This document shows, piece after piece, positions 24,611-33,341 of a DNA stretch of 64,000 nt. The translations under genes and the position numbers were made by a program. Each line of letters begins with the position of its first letter. Positions within the stretch are counted from its first letter, which is position 1. The DNA is from CAZTHM01 sp041946825 (GTDB taxonomy: Bacteria; Acidobacteriota; Terriglobia; UBA7540): positions 1 through 64,000 of the forward strand of contig JBHGBD010000008.1 in the NCBI GenBank assembly GCA_041946825.1. The letters are read 5' to 3'. The notes beneath the pieces were generated by a model. That model worked only from the letters and a program-made list of their open reading frames with translations, was not told the origin of the DNA and searched no databases.

Positions 24611-25618
24611 TTGTTTGGCCCAGGCAAGGCCATCGGCCATCGGACCCGCCTCGATCAACTGATCCACTTTCCATGTGTGCAGGTTGATGGCCGCCACTTT
24701 TTTGCTCTCGTGGCAGGAGACGTAGGCGACCTGGTTGTCAGGCCGAACGAGAATCTCCTGGGGGGATTTAGGGACGCTCACTGTCCTCACGACTTTCATG
24801 GAACTCAAATCCACTACGGCAACCTCGCCGGCACCGGGAAGCGTGACGAGCAGCCACTTGCCGTCGAGTGTGGGCGCGGTTCCGTAAGCGAGCGCCGTGA
24901 GCGGCACCCAGGTTTTGACCTTGTTCGCCGCCGTGTCGATGACCGCGAGTTGGGGCTTGGTCTGATCGGCGGTGAACGCGTAGCGATCGTCCACCGACAG
25001 CGCGATGCGCTGCGCGTGCTTGGAAACCGGAATCACAGCGATGACCTTGCGTGCCGCCAGGTCGATGGCGCTCACCGTGCCCACGTGGACGTTGGAAGTA
25101 TAGGCGCGTTTGCCGTCGTGGGTGATGGCCAGCATATGTGACTCGGGCTGGCCGGTGGGAATCTGCGCGACGATCTTGCGGGTCTTCGGATCAATCACGT
25201 CGATGGAACTGGTAAGCTCGGTGCTCACGTAAAGCAATCCGTCCTTCGGGCCGAAGACGGCACAGTGCGGGCGCGTCGGGCGCCCCAGGTCCAGCGTCGC
25301 GGCGATGCGTCGCGTTCCCACATCGATCACGTCGAGGGTTCGGCCGTCGGACCCCGGCGCGCCAACACCGGAGTCTCCATAAATGGGGGCAAAGGCAAAG
25401 CGCCCATCTGGAGAAGCCGCCACCTCGTGCGCGGTCACGCCGCTTTCGGCGACGGTCGCAACCTGCCGGCCGGAAGCGGGATCAATGACTCCCAGCGTGT
25501 GGTCGCCCTTGTTCGCGACCAGAAGGAAACCGCGCGACGAGGAACTCGCCGGTGGGGAACTCGCGCCCCAGGCAGAGACGAGGAGAATCAAGAGAGAAAG
25601 ACCCGTTGCGATGCGCAT
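24605..25618 (-). CDS. Exported YVTN/NHL-type seven-bladed beta-propeller protein
   Basis: The 337-residue protein has a signal peptide (MRIATGLSLLILLVSAWGAS) and about seven blades with the pattern VIDPxxxxVVAxIPxG...AxxPDGrxAYV (for example SSIDVIDPKTRKIVAQIPTG, GTVSAIDLAARKVIAVIPV). Such propellers are surface or periplasmic binding scaffolds; some act in metal or quinoprotein chemistry. No enzyme motif is visible. It is the last gene of the mrp-DUF971-YVTN run, 10 bp after the DUF971 gene. Confidence 0.82.
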   Translation of the reverse strand: MRIATGLSLLILLVSAWGASSPPASSSSRGFLLVANKGDHTLGVIDPASGRQVATVAESGVTAHEVAASPDGRFAFAPIYGDSGVGAPGSDGRTLDVIDVGTRRIAATLDLGRPTRPHCAVFGPKDGLLYVSTELTSSIDVIDPKTRKIVAQIPTGQPESHMLAITHDGKRAYTSNVHVGTVSAIDLAARKVIAVIPVSKHAQRIALSVDDRYAFTADQTKPQLAVIDTAANKVKTWVPLTALAYGTAPTLDGKWLLVTLPGAGEVAVVDLSSMKVVRTVSVPKSPQEILVRPDNQVAYVSCHESKKVAAINLHTWKVDQLIEAGPMADGLAWAKQD

Positions 25619-25628
25619 GAGATTTCTC

Positions 25629-25988
25629 CTAGGAAGAGTTATGTGCCGCGTTTTCAGAAAGCCGCTGTGCGGAGCAATTCGCGCACGGGCAGCACTCGCG
25701 CAGATACGGAAAAGAATAGATTCCAGTTGAATGATGGTCGTTCCAGAAAATTTGAAGCGCGTATCGTCCTACCAGTTCGGCGCGTTCAGGCCTGAGCGGC
25801 TTCACTCCGAACATCGGAAACGGACTGTCGGCTGCCGGCTTGTGGCCTTCCGCTCCGGTGCACGAAGCGCACGGGCACTTGTCGCGTAGGTAGCGGTAAG
25901 GATACGCGCTCACGTGGCCGTCGGACCACTCAATGGCCAGCGTGTCGTTGCCGGCGGCGAGTTTGATCTTCTTTGGAGTAAGCTGCAT
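25629..25988 (-). CDS. DUF971 protein (gamma-butyrobetaine-hydroxylase N-terminal-like)
   Basis: The 119-residue protein has the DUF971 pattern: LAIEWSDGHVSAYPYRYLRDKCPCASC, then ALQIFWNDHHSTGIYSFPYLRECCPC. The paired CPCASC and CPCANC motifs could hold zinc or an iron-sulfur cluster. Stand-alone DUF971 genes are frequently found next to mrp, as here, which suggests a role in iron-sulfur protein assembly; the exact function is not established. Confidence 0.88.
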   Translation of the reverse strand: MQLTPKKIKLAAGNDTLAIEWSDGHVSAYPYRYLRDKCPCASCTGAEGHKPAADSPFPMFGVKPLRPERAELVGRYALQIFWNDHHSTGIYSFPYLRECCPCANCSAQRLSENAAHNSS

Positions 25989-25990
25989 CG

Positions 25991-26064
25991 ACAGCTTTCA
26001 GCGCTCAGCATTCAGCAGTCAGCGAACAGCCTGCTGAAAGCTGAAAGCTGATGGCTGAGAGCTA
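25991..26064. repeat. Low-complexity hairpin element C (TCAGC/GCTGA units)
   Basis: The spacer between mrp and the DUF971 gene is built of units such as TCAGCGC, TCAGCAT, TCAGCAG, then the complementary GCTGAAA repeats. CAGCTTTCAGC (25992-26002) pairs perfectly with GCTGAAAGCTG (26033-26043). Because both neighbours are transcribed in the same direction, it lies inside an operon. Confidence 0.6.
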
Positions 26065-26066
26065 CA

Positions 26067-27134
26067 TCACTCAATCGTAATTTCCGGCCCCACTTGATAG
26101 TTCACGACGCTCACCTGCGCGGCGAGCGCCCCGGCGACTTCCCGAAACGCTTTGCCGTGTGGTGTTGAATCGTCGAGCGCCACAGGTTTGCCGCTGTCGC
26201 TTTGGATGCGTACGTTGACGTCGAGAGGGATTTCGCCCAAAAACGGGAAGCCGAGCTTGCTGGCTGCGGCGCGCGCGCCGCCGTGCCCGAAGATATCCTC
26301 GCGATGCCCGCACTGGGGACAAACGTAGTAGCTCATGTTCTCGACGATCCCAAGGATGGGAACATTGAGTTTCTGAAACATGGCGATGGCTTTGGATGCC
26401 ACGGTGAGCGCCAGATCCTGGGGCGTCGAGACGATGACCGCGCCGGTGAGTGGTATCGTCTGCGAAAGGCTCAACTGGATGTCGCCCGTGCCCGGCGGCA
26501 TGTCCATGAGCAGATAATCGAGCTCGCCCCAGCGCACCTCGCCGAGGAATTGCTGGATGGTTTTGTGCAACATCGGCCCGCGCCAGATCACCGCCTCGTC
26601 TTTGGGGAGGAAATACGCCATCGAGATGATCTTGATGCCGTACTCGACCGGCGGCTCGATCTTGCCCTCAACAACATGCGGCGCATTCGAGCCGCCCATG
26701 AGCATGGGGACGCTGGGCCCGTAAACGTCGGTATCCATCAAACCAACTTTGGCGCCGGTGCGTTGGAGCGCCACGGCGAGATTCGCCGCTACCGTCGATT
26801 TCCCTACGCCGCCCTTGCCGCTTGCAACCGCCACGGTGTTTTTGACCTGCGGGATGAGCTGATTCCCCGTGCGCATCGGCGCCATCACCTGGGACGTCAT
26901 GCGCACCTGCACATCTTTTACTCCGAGGGCTGCGACCGCCTGACGGGCCGCGGCGGCAAGCTGGTCCTTCACCGGACACGCCGGGGTGGTCAACTGGATC
27001 GTAAAGGAAACGCGGTTGTCGCCGACTTCGAGGTCTTTCACGAACCCAAGCGTAACGATGTCGCGATGCAGGTCCGGATCTTCGACAGCCTTTAAGGCGT
27101 TGAGAACATCCTGCGGGGTGATTCTTGCGCTCAT
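26067..27134 (-). CDS. mrp: Mrp/ApbC-type iron-sulfur cluster carrier ATPase
   Basis: The 355-residue protein joins an N-terminal MIP18 (DUF59) domain (ALKAVEDPDLHRDIVTLGFVKD, about residues 8-85) to a deviant-Walker P-loop ATPase (VASGKGGVGKSTVAANLAVAL, about 105-125). It carries the cluster-binding YVCPQCGH with the CxxC pair (about residues 270-277). Such proteins bind and deliver 4Fe-4S clusters. The start at 27134 (MSARITPQ) is preferred to one 14 codons earlier because the domain begins there. It heads a three-gene run with the DUF971 and YVTN genes. The hydrogenase encoded upstream would be a plausible client. Confidence 0.93.
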   Translation of the reverse strand: MSARITPQDVLNALKAVEDPDLHRDIVTLGFVKDLEVGDNRVSFTIQLTTPACPVKDQLAAAARQAVAALGVKDVQVRMTSQVMAPMRTGNQLIPQVKNTVAVASGKGGVGKSTVAANLAVALQRTGAKVGLMDTDVYGPSVPMLMGGSNAPHVVEGKIEPPVEYGIKIISMAYFLPKDEAVIWRGPMLHKTIQQFLGEVRWGELDYLLMDMPPGTGDIQLSLSQTIPLTGAVIVSTPQDLALTVASKAIAMFQKLNVPILGIVENMSYYVCPQCGHREDIFGHGGARAAASKLGFPFLGEIPLDVNVRIQSDSGKPVALDDSTPHGKAFREVAGALAAQVSVVNYQVGPEITIE

Positions 27135-27237
27135 TGTTTTTCCGCGGAACCGTGGAGCCAGGCCTAGGGACCTCAAGAGAATTTGTCGTTCTGCCGCTCA
27201 ACGCTTCGATGCTTGTGGCTTAACCCTCGATCCCCTT

Positions 27238-27783
27238 TCAGTTTACTACAAGAACCGACGTGACTTTTGCACTATCCGGGATCAGAGCTTGATCTCCTGT
27301 TTTGTACCAGGCTCGGGGAACATTGCGGAAGTCGAGCGCGAACGTCATGCCGATCTCATTGACACGGGCACACAAGGGCCCCTCTCCAAAGCCAATCGAA
27401 TCGATCTTGTGCTCTTTTCGAATTTCGCCCAGGGTAGACCCGACCCCGATACCCTTCGCAGTTTTGAATCTTGTGTCGTAAACAGTGATGCTAGTAACGA
27501 CAAAATTTAGCCCGATGCGTGCCACCAGGGCAGGTCTTTTTGTTTCATCCTTACTCAGATAGATTTCGAGTGCGGGAACAAAAAAGCCCTCAGAGTGTAG
27601 ATCAACAAGCTTGGTCAACTTCCAGTCGATTTTGCCGTAAAGGGCGTCGACTTCCATGCCAGTCCTGATTGGCCCTGCCTGGTCTTTGGAAAGGAGGAAT
27701 TCGTCACCAGCTGTAACTCCGGCAGTGCTGACTAATACAATTAACCATGACAGACGAAGTGCACCCGCTATATGGCCAGTCAT
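27238..27783 (-). CDS. Hypothetical exported protein
   Basis: I do not recognise a family. The protein has a signal peptide (ALRLSWLIVLVSTAGVTAGD) and a mature part with two similar segments, GPIRTGMEVDALYG and GIGVGSTLGEIRKEHK. Each has the G-x-S/T-x-x-E-(I/V) pattern seen in small outer-membrane assembly or SmpA-like modules, but the match is loose. GAGGAGAAGAAG precedes the ATG at 27783; an in-frame start 19 codons earlier adds an Arg-rich stretch before the signal. The local sequence seems slightly less GC-rich than its neighbours. Confidence 0.7.
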   Translation of the reverse strand: MTGHIAGALRLSWLIVLVSTAGVTAGDEFLLSKDQAGPIRTGMEVDALYGKIDWKLTKLVDLHSEGFFVPALEIYLSKDETKRPALVARIGLNFVVTSITVYDTRFKTAKGIGVGSTLGEIRKEHKIDSIGFGEGPLCARVNEIGMTFALDFRNVPRAWYKTGDQALIPDSAKVTSVLVVN

Positions 27784-27883
27784 TCTTCTTCTCCTCACAC
27801 CATGTACGCAGCTATTCAACGCCCACCATGTACGGATCACAATTGAACGGGATTGACTTGGGCAGCGCCAATCACTTCACAGT

Positions 27884-29272
27884 TCAATGCTGTTGGTCAG
27901 GCAGTCGGGCAATCGCCTGAAGCAAATCGTACTTGGTGAGGATATCGTATTGCCCGTCGCCGATGTCCACGAACACGGCCGGGCACTCGCGAGTGATGCA
28001 ATGCGTGATCTGATCAATCGTTGCGGAAGCCGTGACGACGGGGAACGCCGCGCCCATCACTTCGCGGACGACAAGTTTCTTCAGGTCTTTTCCCTCCAGC
28101 GCCAGGGTCAGGATTGAGTCCTCATAGAGCGCGCCGACCGGCACGCGGTCCTCGAAGACCGGCAGTTGCGAGAAATCGTGGGCGCGCATCCGGTCGAGCG
28201 CTGCAGCGATGGTGTCCGATGGCGCCACGGTGACCAGCGAAAGCGCCTTGCCGGCGTCGGCGCGCGACCGCACGATGTCGCCCGCCGTGAGCGCCACAGG
28301 CGGCTCGAGATAGCGGTTGTCACGCATCCATTCGTTGTTGTAAACCTTGCTCAGGTAACGCATGCCAGTGTCGGGAATCAGTACCACCATCAATTCGTTC
28401 TCGGCGAGCGTTGGAAGCACCCGCATGGCCGCGGCGATCGCTGTGCCTGCCGAACCTCCCGCGAAGATCCCTTCCATCCGCGCCAGCCGCCGCGCCCAAA
28501 GAAACGACTCTTTGTCGCTCACGCGGATGACGTCGTCGATCACGCTGAAATCGAGCGTGGTAGGGAAGAAGTCTTCGCCGATGCCCTCCACTTTGTAGGT
28601 TTCGGCCCGACCGACCACGCCTTTATGAAAGAAGTCGTGGAGCAGGGAACCCTCCGGATCGGCGCCAATGATTTTGATGGCAGGGCTCTTCTCCTTGAGA
28701 TATCGGCCGACGCCGGTGATGGTGCCGCCGGTTCCCATGCCGGCGACAAAGTGCGTGATCTTGCCTTCTGTATCCTCCCAGATTTCAGGTCCCGTCACGC
28801 GGTAGTGCACCTCGGGGTTGGCGGGGTTCGCGTACTGGTTGGGATGATAGGCGTTCGGAATCTCCCGCGTGAGCTTTTCAGCCACCGAGTGATAGCTGCG
28901 TGGATCGTCGGGCGGGACGGCGGTGGGGCAGACGATCACTTCCGCGCCCAAAGCCTTAAGCAAATCCACTTTTTCCTTCGATTGCTTGTCCGTCATGGTG
29001 AACACGGCTTTGTAGCCGCGCACCGCGGCCACCAGGGCCAGTCCCATTCCAGTGTTGCCGCTGGTGCCTTCGATAATTGTGCCGCCGGGCTTGAGCAGGC
29101 CGCGCCGCTCGGCATCATCGATCATCGCCGTCCCGATGCGGTCTTTGACGCTCCCGCCGGGGTTCAGATGGTCGCACTTCGCATACACAGCGGCTTTCGA
29201 GCCGCGCGGGAGACGGTTCAGCCGCACGAGTGGTGTATGGCCAATCGCCTCGAGAATGTTGTTGTAACGCAT
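27884..29272 (-). CDS. cbs: Cystathionine beta-synthase (PLP domain plus two CBS domains)
   Basis: The 462-residue protein combines a cysteine-synthase-type PLP domain (lysine in NPGGSVKDRIG, GTSGNTGMGLAL, GMGTGGTITGVG) with a C-terminal pair of CBS modules (about residues 340-455). The fusion is the layout of bacterial cystathionine beta-synthase, which condenses serine and homocysteine and can also release H2S. No heme-binding N-terminal extension. The CBS pair may sense S-adenosylmethionine or adenosine ligands. O-acetylserine-dependent cysteine synthase activity is an alternative. It is divergent from the permease gene. Confidence 0.9.
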   Translation of the reverse strand: MRYNNILEAIGHTPLVRLNRLPRGSKAAVYAKCDHLNPGGSVKDRIGTAMIDDAERRGLLKPGGTIIEGTSGNTGMGLALVAAVRGYKAVFTMTDKQSKEKVDLLKALGAEVIVCPTAVPPDDPRSYHSVAEKLTREIPNAYHPNQYANPANPEVHYRVTGPEIWEDTEGKITHFVAGMGTGGTITGVGRYLKEKSPAIKIIGADPEGSLLHDFFHKGVVGRAETYKVEGIGEDFFPTTLDFSVIDDVIRVSDKESFLWARRLARMEGIFAGGSAGTAIAAAMRVLPTLAENELMVVLIPDTGMRYLSKVYNNEWMRDNRYLEPPVALTAGDIVRSRADAGKALSLVTVAPSDTIAAALDRMRAHDFSQLPVFEDRVPVGALYEDSILTLALEGKDLKKLVVREVMGAAFPVVTASATIDQITHCITRECPAVFVDIGDGQYDILTKYDLLQAIARLPDQQH

Positions 29273-29304
29273 CGGGATTTCACCCCAGCCTGAGCCGTTC
29301 GGCG

Positions 29305-29310
29305 ATTATA
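29305..29310 (-). promoter_or_regulatory. Perfect -10 box of cbs
   Basis: Minus-strand TATAAT sits 32 bp before the cbs ATG. The -35 region is not well conserved. It lies back-to-back with the permease promoter. Confidence 0.5.
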
Positions 29311-29335
29311 ACCCAGTCTCGCGGGTTCTTCGTTG

Positions 29336-29364
29336 TTGACCACGTGTGCGGAATCTTTTATTGT
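29336..29364 (+). promoter_or_regulatory. Sigma-70-type promoter of the amino-acid permease
   Basis: TTGACC (29336-29341), 17-nt spacer, TATTGT (29359-29364), leading to the ATG at 29412. Confidence 0.55.
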
Positions 29365-29411
29365 TGCGCGGGCAATGACTGTAAGGGCGAAGCGGTGCCT
29401 CGCCCATCCAC

Positions 29412-30776
29412 ATGATCGAACCACCCGCTAACACTCAAACTGAATCGGCTGCGAGCCAGCCGCAACTTCTGCGCGCGCTGGGGCTCTGGGAGACTTCCTC
29501 GATCGCGGTCGGAATCATGATCGGCACGGCAATCTTCATCGTTCCGGCGGAGATCACACGCGAAGTGGGAAGCCCCGGCGCGGCGCTGGCGGTGTGGATT
29601 GCGGGAGGATTGCTGAGCCTCTTCGGCGCGCTGACTTTTGCCGAGATGGCGGCCATGCTTCCCGCTTCCGGCGGCCAGTATGTGTTCCTCCGGGAAGCCT
29701 ACGGCCCGCTCGTAAGCTTTCTGTGCGGCTGGTCATTCTTCCTCGCGGCGCAGGGAGGTGGGATTTCGGTGCTGGCCGTAGGCTTTGCCCAGTATCTGGG
29801 CGATTTCGTTACCCTCTCGCCCTGGGAGGCGAAGGGCGCCGCGGCGGCTTCAATCGTATTGTTCACGGCCATCAACTATCGCGGCGTACGCGAGGGAGGG
29901 CTGACGCAATCCGTCCTGACAGGACTGAAAGTCGGCGTCATGGTCGTGATCGTCATTCTTGGCTACGTGCTGGCGAAAGGCATTCCCGCGAACGTCAAAT
30001 CGTTACCGGCGGCTTCCGGTGGGGGATTCATCGCGTCGTTCGGAGTGGCGTTGGTAGCGGCGCTATGGGCTTACGAAGGATGGAACACCTGCACCTTTGC
30101 GGCAGGCGAAGTGAAGCGTCCGGAGCGGAATCTTCCTCTCGCTCTCATCTTCGGGACCATCGGTGTCATCGTTCTCTACGTCGGTCTGAATCTGGTTTAC
30201 TACCGCGTGTTGACGCTGCCGGAAGTTGCCGGGTCGCCGCGCGTTGCCGCCGACGCGGCTGTGCGCATCATCGGCCGCACGGGAGCGTATCTGGTCAGCA
30301 TTGTCATCATCATTTCGACGCTCGGCAGCATCAACGGCAGCGTTCTGGCAGCCCCGCGCGTGTACTACGCCATGGCGAAGGATGGACTCTTCTTCCGCTG
30401 GTGCGCGAAGGTTCACCCGCGCTATCGCACGCCGCATCTGGCGCTGCTCCTCCAGGGGGCTTGGGCCATTCTGCTGGTGGCGATGGGCACGTACGAGGAG
30501 CTCTTTACTTATGTGGTTTTTGCCGCGTGGGTGTTCTATGCGCTGGCGGGTTTTGCAGTTGTCATCTTGAGGCGCACACGGCCGGAACTGCCGCGCCCGT
30601 ATCGAGTCTTCGGCTATCCCTGGGTCCCGATCGCGTTCGTACTGGCGTCGACGTGGTTTCTAATCAATACGCTGATCGAGAAACCGCGCGAAGCGGGGCT
30701 AGGGGTTCTCATGGTGGCGCTGGGAGTACCGGCGTTCTATCTGTGGAAACGCAAGCGAAGAAGCGCGGAGTTATGA
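29412..30776 (+). CDS. APC-family amino-acid permease
   Basis: The 454-residue protein has about 12 hydrophobic segments and the APC signatures: first helix AVGIMIGTAIFIVPAEI with the unwound GxG-like stretch, PASGGQYVFLREAYGP and ALWAYEGWNTCTFAAGEVK. It is closest in look to LAT-type (SLC7-like) amino-acid transporters or exchangers. It sits in the inner membrane. Substrate is unknown; the neighbouring divergent cbs gene hints at methionine, cysteine or serine, but that is only inference from position. Confidence 0.87.
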   Translation: MIEPPANTQTESAASQPQLLRALGLWETSSIAVGIMIGTAIFIVPAEITREVGSPGAALAVWIAGGLLSLFGALTFAEMAAMLPASGGQYVFLREAYGPLVSFLCGWSFFLAAQGGGISVLAVGFAQYLGDFVTLSPWEAKGAAAASIVLFTAINYRGVREGGLTQSVLTGLKVGVMVVIVILGYVLAKGIPANVKSLPAASGGGFIASFGVALVAALWAYEGWNTCTFAAGEVKRPERNLPLALIFGTIGVIVLYVGLNLVYYRVLTLPEVAGSPRVAADAAVRIIGRTGAYLVSIVIIISTLGSINGSVLAAPRVYYAMAKDGLFFRWCAKVHPRYRTPHLALLLQGAWAILLVAMGTYEELFTYVVFAAWVFYALAGFAVVILRRTRPELPRPYRVFGYPWVPIAFVLASTWFLINTLIEKPREAGLGVLMVALGVPAFYLWKRKRRSAEL

Positions 30777-30785
30777 GTTCCAAGT

Positions 30786-30931
30786 TCAGAGTTCTGGAAC
30801 CGCGGGAATAGTGAATTGTGAATGGTGAATGGTGAAGTGCCAGCAGGATTTACCTGTGTTTCCCGAACCCATCTGCGATTCCCCACTGGCAACTGAGAAC
30901 CGGGAACTGGCTACTGGCAACTGACCACTGA
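30786..30931. repeat. Low-complexity element D
   Basis: The spacer between the convergent permease and TPR genes carries two runs of degenerate units: GTGAATG-type repeats (30807-30836) and ACTGGCA/ACTGACC-type repeats (about 30885-30930). The first run matches the reverse complement of element E (32807-32836) at 28 of 30 positions. Elements D and E are therefore an inverted pair flanking the two genes at 30932-32735. Confidence 0.6.
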
Positions 30932-32095
30932 CTACTGTCCCACTGCTTTCTTGACCTTCCCAAGCAGATCCTGAGCTTGCGACTGCCAGGGGCTGGGTAG
31001 GGCCGCCGAGCGCCCCAACGCATCGAGCGCCCCCCTATGGTTGGCGGGCATCGTCACCTCGTATGCGTATCCAAGGTAGAACAACGCGCGGCCCTGCAGC
31101 GCCGGATTCGCGCCCAGGAGGTCAACCGCTTTCTTGAACTCATCAATCGCCGGCGCGACCTTCTTCGTTTTGGATCCCTTCTGGAAAGCCACGTAGCCGA
31201 GTGTCAGATGCGCCAGCCCCGCCTGGCTGTCCTGATTGGCCTTGAATTGTTCGGGTGGAACGCCTTCGGGGGATTTCATCGCGGGAACGAGATCGAGCGC
31301 CTTTTTCGCGTAGGTTTCAGCCTTGTCGAGGTTCGTCTGGCGGGTGGCGTAATCGTCCGCGACCAGATTGAGAGTGACAATGTCATTGGGGTCGGAGGCG
31401 ATGGCCTTTTCGCCGTATTCTTCGGCTTTGGCGGCATCGTTCGCCATTTTGTAGGCGAGGTAGTAGTTGAAATTGATTTGGCCTTGATTAGGGCTGTCCG
31501 GGTAGCTTTGCACAAACTGATCAAGCAGTTTTGCTCGCTTGCTCCCGTCCTGCTCGCGTTGCAGGAGTTGGAAGAACGCGTACTCCATGTAGGCACGCCA
31601 TTCTTTGGCCTGCTCGGCGGCGGCATCCATTTCCTTCTTCCAGTCGTCCTCACTCATGTTCGGCGGACGGCTGGGTGTGCTTTCCATCTTGATCAAGTCG
31701 GGGGCCTTGAAGACTGCATCAAAAGCCGCATCGCTGACCTTTCCGCCGGCTACGTATGCCTTGGCGACGTTCAAGGTGAGCATGAGGTCGGGGCGGGCCG
31801 CCAGCCCCTGCTCGCCGTGCTCGATGACCTTGTCGTAGTCGTTGAGCTTAAGGTAGGCCATCGTGTAGTACTCGTGCGCACAGGGGACAAACTTGGAATC
31901 GGCGTGGGCCTGCATGAACTTGTCGAGCGCCGCAATTTGTTCCTGCGGATTTTCCGCCCCGTTGTAAGCGAGGGTCAATTCGTCTTCGGGCGTGTTGACG
32001 ACGATGGAGTAGCCCGGGCACACCTGCTGAGCCCATGAAGGCGCGGTCGCGGACAAGCCCGCTGCCAGGAACGTCACGATCAGACCCTTACGCAT
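30932..32095 (-). CDS. Exported TPR-repeat protein
   Basis: The 387-residue protein has a signal peptide (MRKGLIVTFLAAGLSATAPSWAQ) and a mature chain of helical repeats, including YYTMAYLKLNDYDKVIEHGEQGL, YYLAYKMANDAAKAEEYGEKAI and FYLGYAYEVTMPANHRGALDAL. Its role is unknown, probably periplasmic protein binding. The start at 32095 is chosen for the signal peptide and GGAGGG upstream; the frame is open 47 codons further but that part overlaps the upstream gene's end. It is 13 bp downstream of the methyltransferase-like gene. Confidence 0.8.
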   Translation of the reverse strand: MRKGLIVTFLAAGLSATAPSWAQQVCPGYSIVVNTPEDELTLAYNGAENPQEQIAALDKFMQAHADSKFVPCAHEYYTMAYLKLNDYDKVIEHGEQGLAARPDLMLTLNVAKAYVAGGKVSDAAFDAVFKAPDLIKMESTPSRPPNMSEDDWKKEMDAAAEQAKEWRAYMEYAFFQLLQREQDGSKRAKLLDQFVQSYPDSPNQGQINFNYYLAYKMANDAAKAEEYGEKAIASDPNDIVTLNLVADDYATRQTNLDKAETYAKKALDLVPAMKSPEGVPPEQFKANQDSQAGLAHLTLGYVAFQKGSKTKKVAPAIDEFKKAVDLLGANPALQGRALFYLGYAYEVTMPANHRGALDALGRSAALPSPWQSQAQDLLGKVKKAVGQ

Positions 32096-32108
32096 GGCAC
32101 CCTCCGCA

Positions 32109-32735
32109 TCAGGCCGAGATCTGAGTTTTTGTTTTTCGCCACAGACGGGGCACGAAGCGCGGAACCGAGCGGGCGTAGGCTTCATAGACCGGCCCATAGT
32201 GTTCTCGCAGTTCCCGTTCTTCGAGCGGCGCGACAATTAAATACAACAGGACGGTCACAATTGCCAGCAGAAAAATCCCCACGGCGCCGGTCAGAAGCGC
32301 CAGGCCCAGCAGGGTCAGCATGTACTCGATGTAGCGTGGATGGCGCACGCGAGCGTAGATGCCAGAGCGAACGACTCCTCCGGGGTAACGACCGGGGTTG
32401 ACCTCCGGCAAACCCGCCAGCCTTCGCACGGTGAATTCACGCATGACTTGGCGGTCAATCCACACCGCCATGCCCAGGACCAACAAACCCATGACCCAGG
32501 ATAAAGCGTTTCGGCTCATGCGCTCGGAGAAGAGCTCGTGCCGGCCCACCACCAAACCCGTTCCAATCACCCCCCAGATCGGCAGCGCAATCACGAACGC
32601 GCGATTGCCGAAGCGCCGCCAATAACCAATCCCCGAATGCATGACCACCCAGAAGAACGGGGCGGGGAAGAAGAGGATGGCGTAAATCAGCGCCATCGTA
32701 TCCAAGACGCGGTTCAAAAAATCGGTCATTTCCAA
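32109..32735 (-). CDS. Isoprenylcysteine carboxyl methyltransferase-like membrane protein
   Basis: The 208-residue protein has about five hydrophobic segments and a C-terminal ICMT/PEMT-type motif: SGIYARVRHPRYIEYMLTLLG followed by EERELREHYGPVYEAYARSVPRFVP. The RHPxY and ExxL...YxxYxxxVPRF pattern marks SAM-dependent methyltransferases of the ICMT/NnrU-like group. The target in bacteria is unknown and could be a lipid or small isoprenoid. It probably forms an operon with the TPR gene that follows. Confidence 0.83.
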   Translation of the reverse strand: MEMTDFLNRVLDTMALIYAILFFPAPFFWVVMHSGIGYWRRFGNRAFVIALPIWGVIGTGLVVGRHELFSERMSRNALSWVMGLLVLGMAVWIDRQVMREFTVRRLAGLPEVNPGRYPGGVVRSGIYARVRHPRYIEYMLTLLGLALLTGAVGIFLLAIVTVLLYLIVAPLEERELREHYGPVYEAYARSVPRFVPRLWRKTKTQISA

Positions 32736-32756
32736 GACTCAGCTAGAGGCGAATGT

Positions 32757-32836
32757 CGAATCGTGAATGGCAAGCACACTGCACTCCCCAAACTTAGGGT
32801 TTGCTTTTCACAATTCACTATTCACAATTCACTATT
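32757..32836. repeat. Low-complexity element E (inverted partner of D)
   Basis: TTCACAATTCACTA units are repeated twice at 32807-32836 and a partial complementary GTCGAATCGTGAATGG lies at about 32757. The 30-bp run is the reverse complement of 30807-30836 with two mismatches. It lies in the divergent spacer between the methyltransferase-like gene and the cupin gene. Confidence 0.6.
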
Positions 32837-32964
32837 GGGACCTTACTGGTCATCCGTTACTCGTCACCGTATCTGCGCCCTGGGAGTATTCTAACTCCGA
32901 AAGTCGGGCCACCGTGTAAAATGTCAGGACGCAATAGGGAATCAAGTCTGAGAAGGAGAAACTG

Positions 32965-33315
32965 ATGAAGCTGCAAGAATGGGACGTGATGGAACGCGAA
33001 GACATGAATCCCAAGATGTGGCGCAAGTTGATTTACGGGGAGCGGGCCATGCTCGCTCAAATCTCCATCGCCCAAGGCGGGATCGTCCCCTTGCACCACC
33101 ACGAAAGCGAGCAACTTTCCTACTGTGTTAAGGGCGCTTTGAAGTTCGAATTGGAAGGGAAAGAAGTAGTGGTCCGCGCCGGCCAGGTGCTGGTGATTCC
33201 CTCGAACGTTCCCCACAGCGCCGTGGCGCTTGAGGATTTCATGGGCTTCGACGTGTTCAGCCCGATTCGCACGGATTGGCTTACGGGAAATGACGCGTAT
33301 CTGCGGTCAAAATAG
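32965..33315 (+). CDS. Small cupin protein
   Basis: The 116-residue protein is one cupin barrel: GGIVPLHHHESEQLSYCVKG gives the first metal motif (HHH and E) and VIPSNVPHSAVAL the second (His). It should bind a divalent metal. Activity is unknown; it could be an isomerase, dioxygenase or sensor. AGAAGGAG precedes the ATG. It is 26 bp upstream of the SDR gene, so the pair may work together on one substrate. Confidence 0.85.
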   Translation: MKLQEWDVMEREDMNPKMWRKLIYGERAMLAQISIAQGGIVPLHHHESEQLSYCVKGALKFELEGKEVVVRAGQVLVIPSNVPHSAVALEDFMGFDVFSPIRTDWLTGNDAYLRSK

Positions 33316-33341
33316 TGGCGTGTCGGCGGGGAGAAGTTGAC

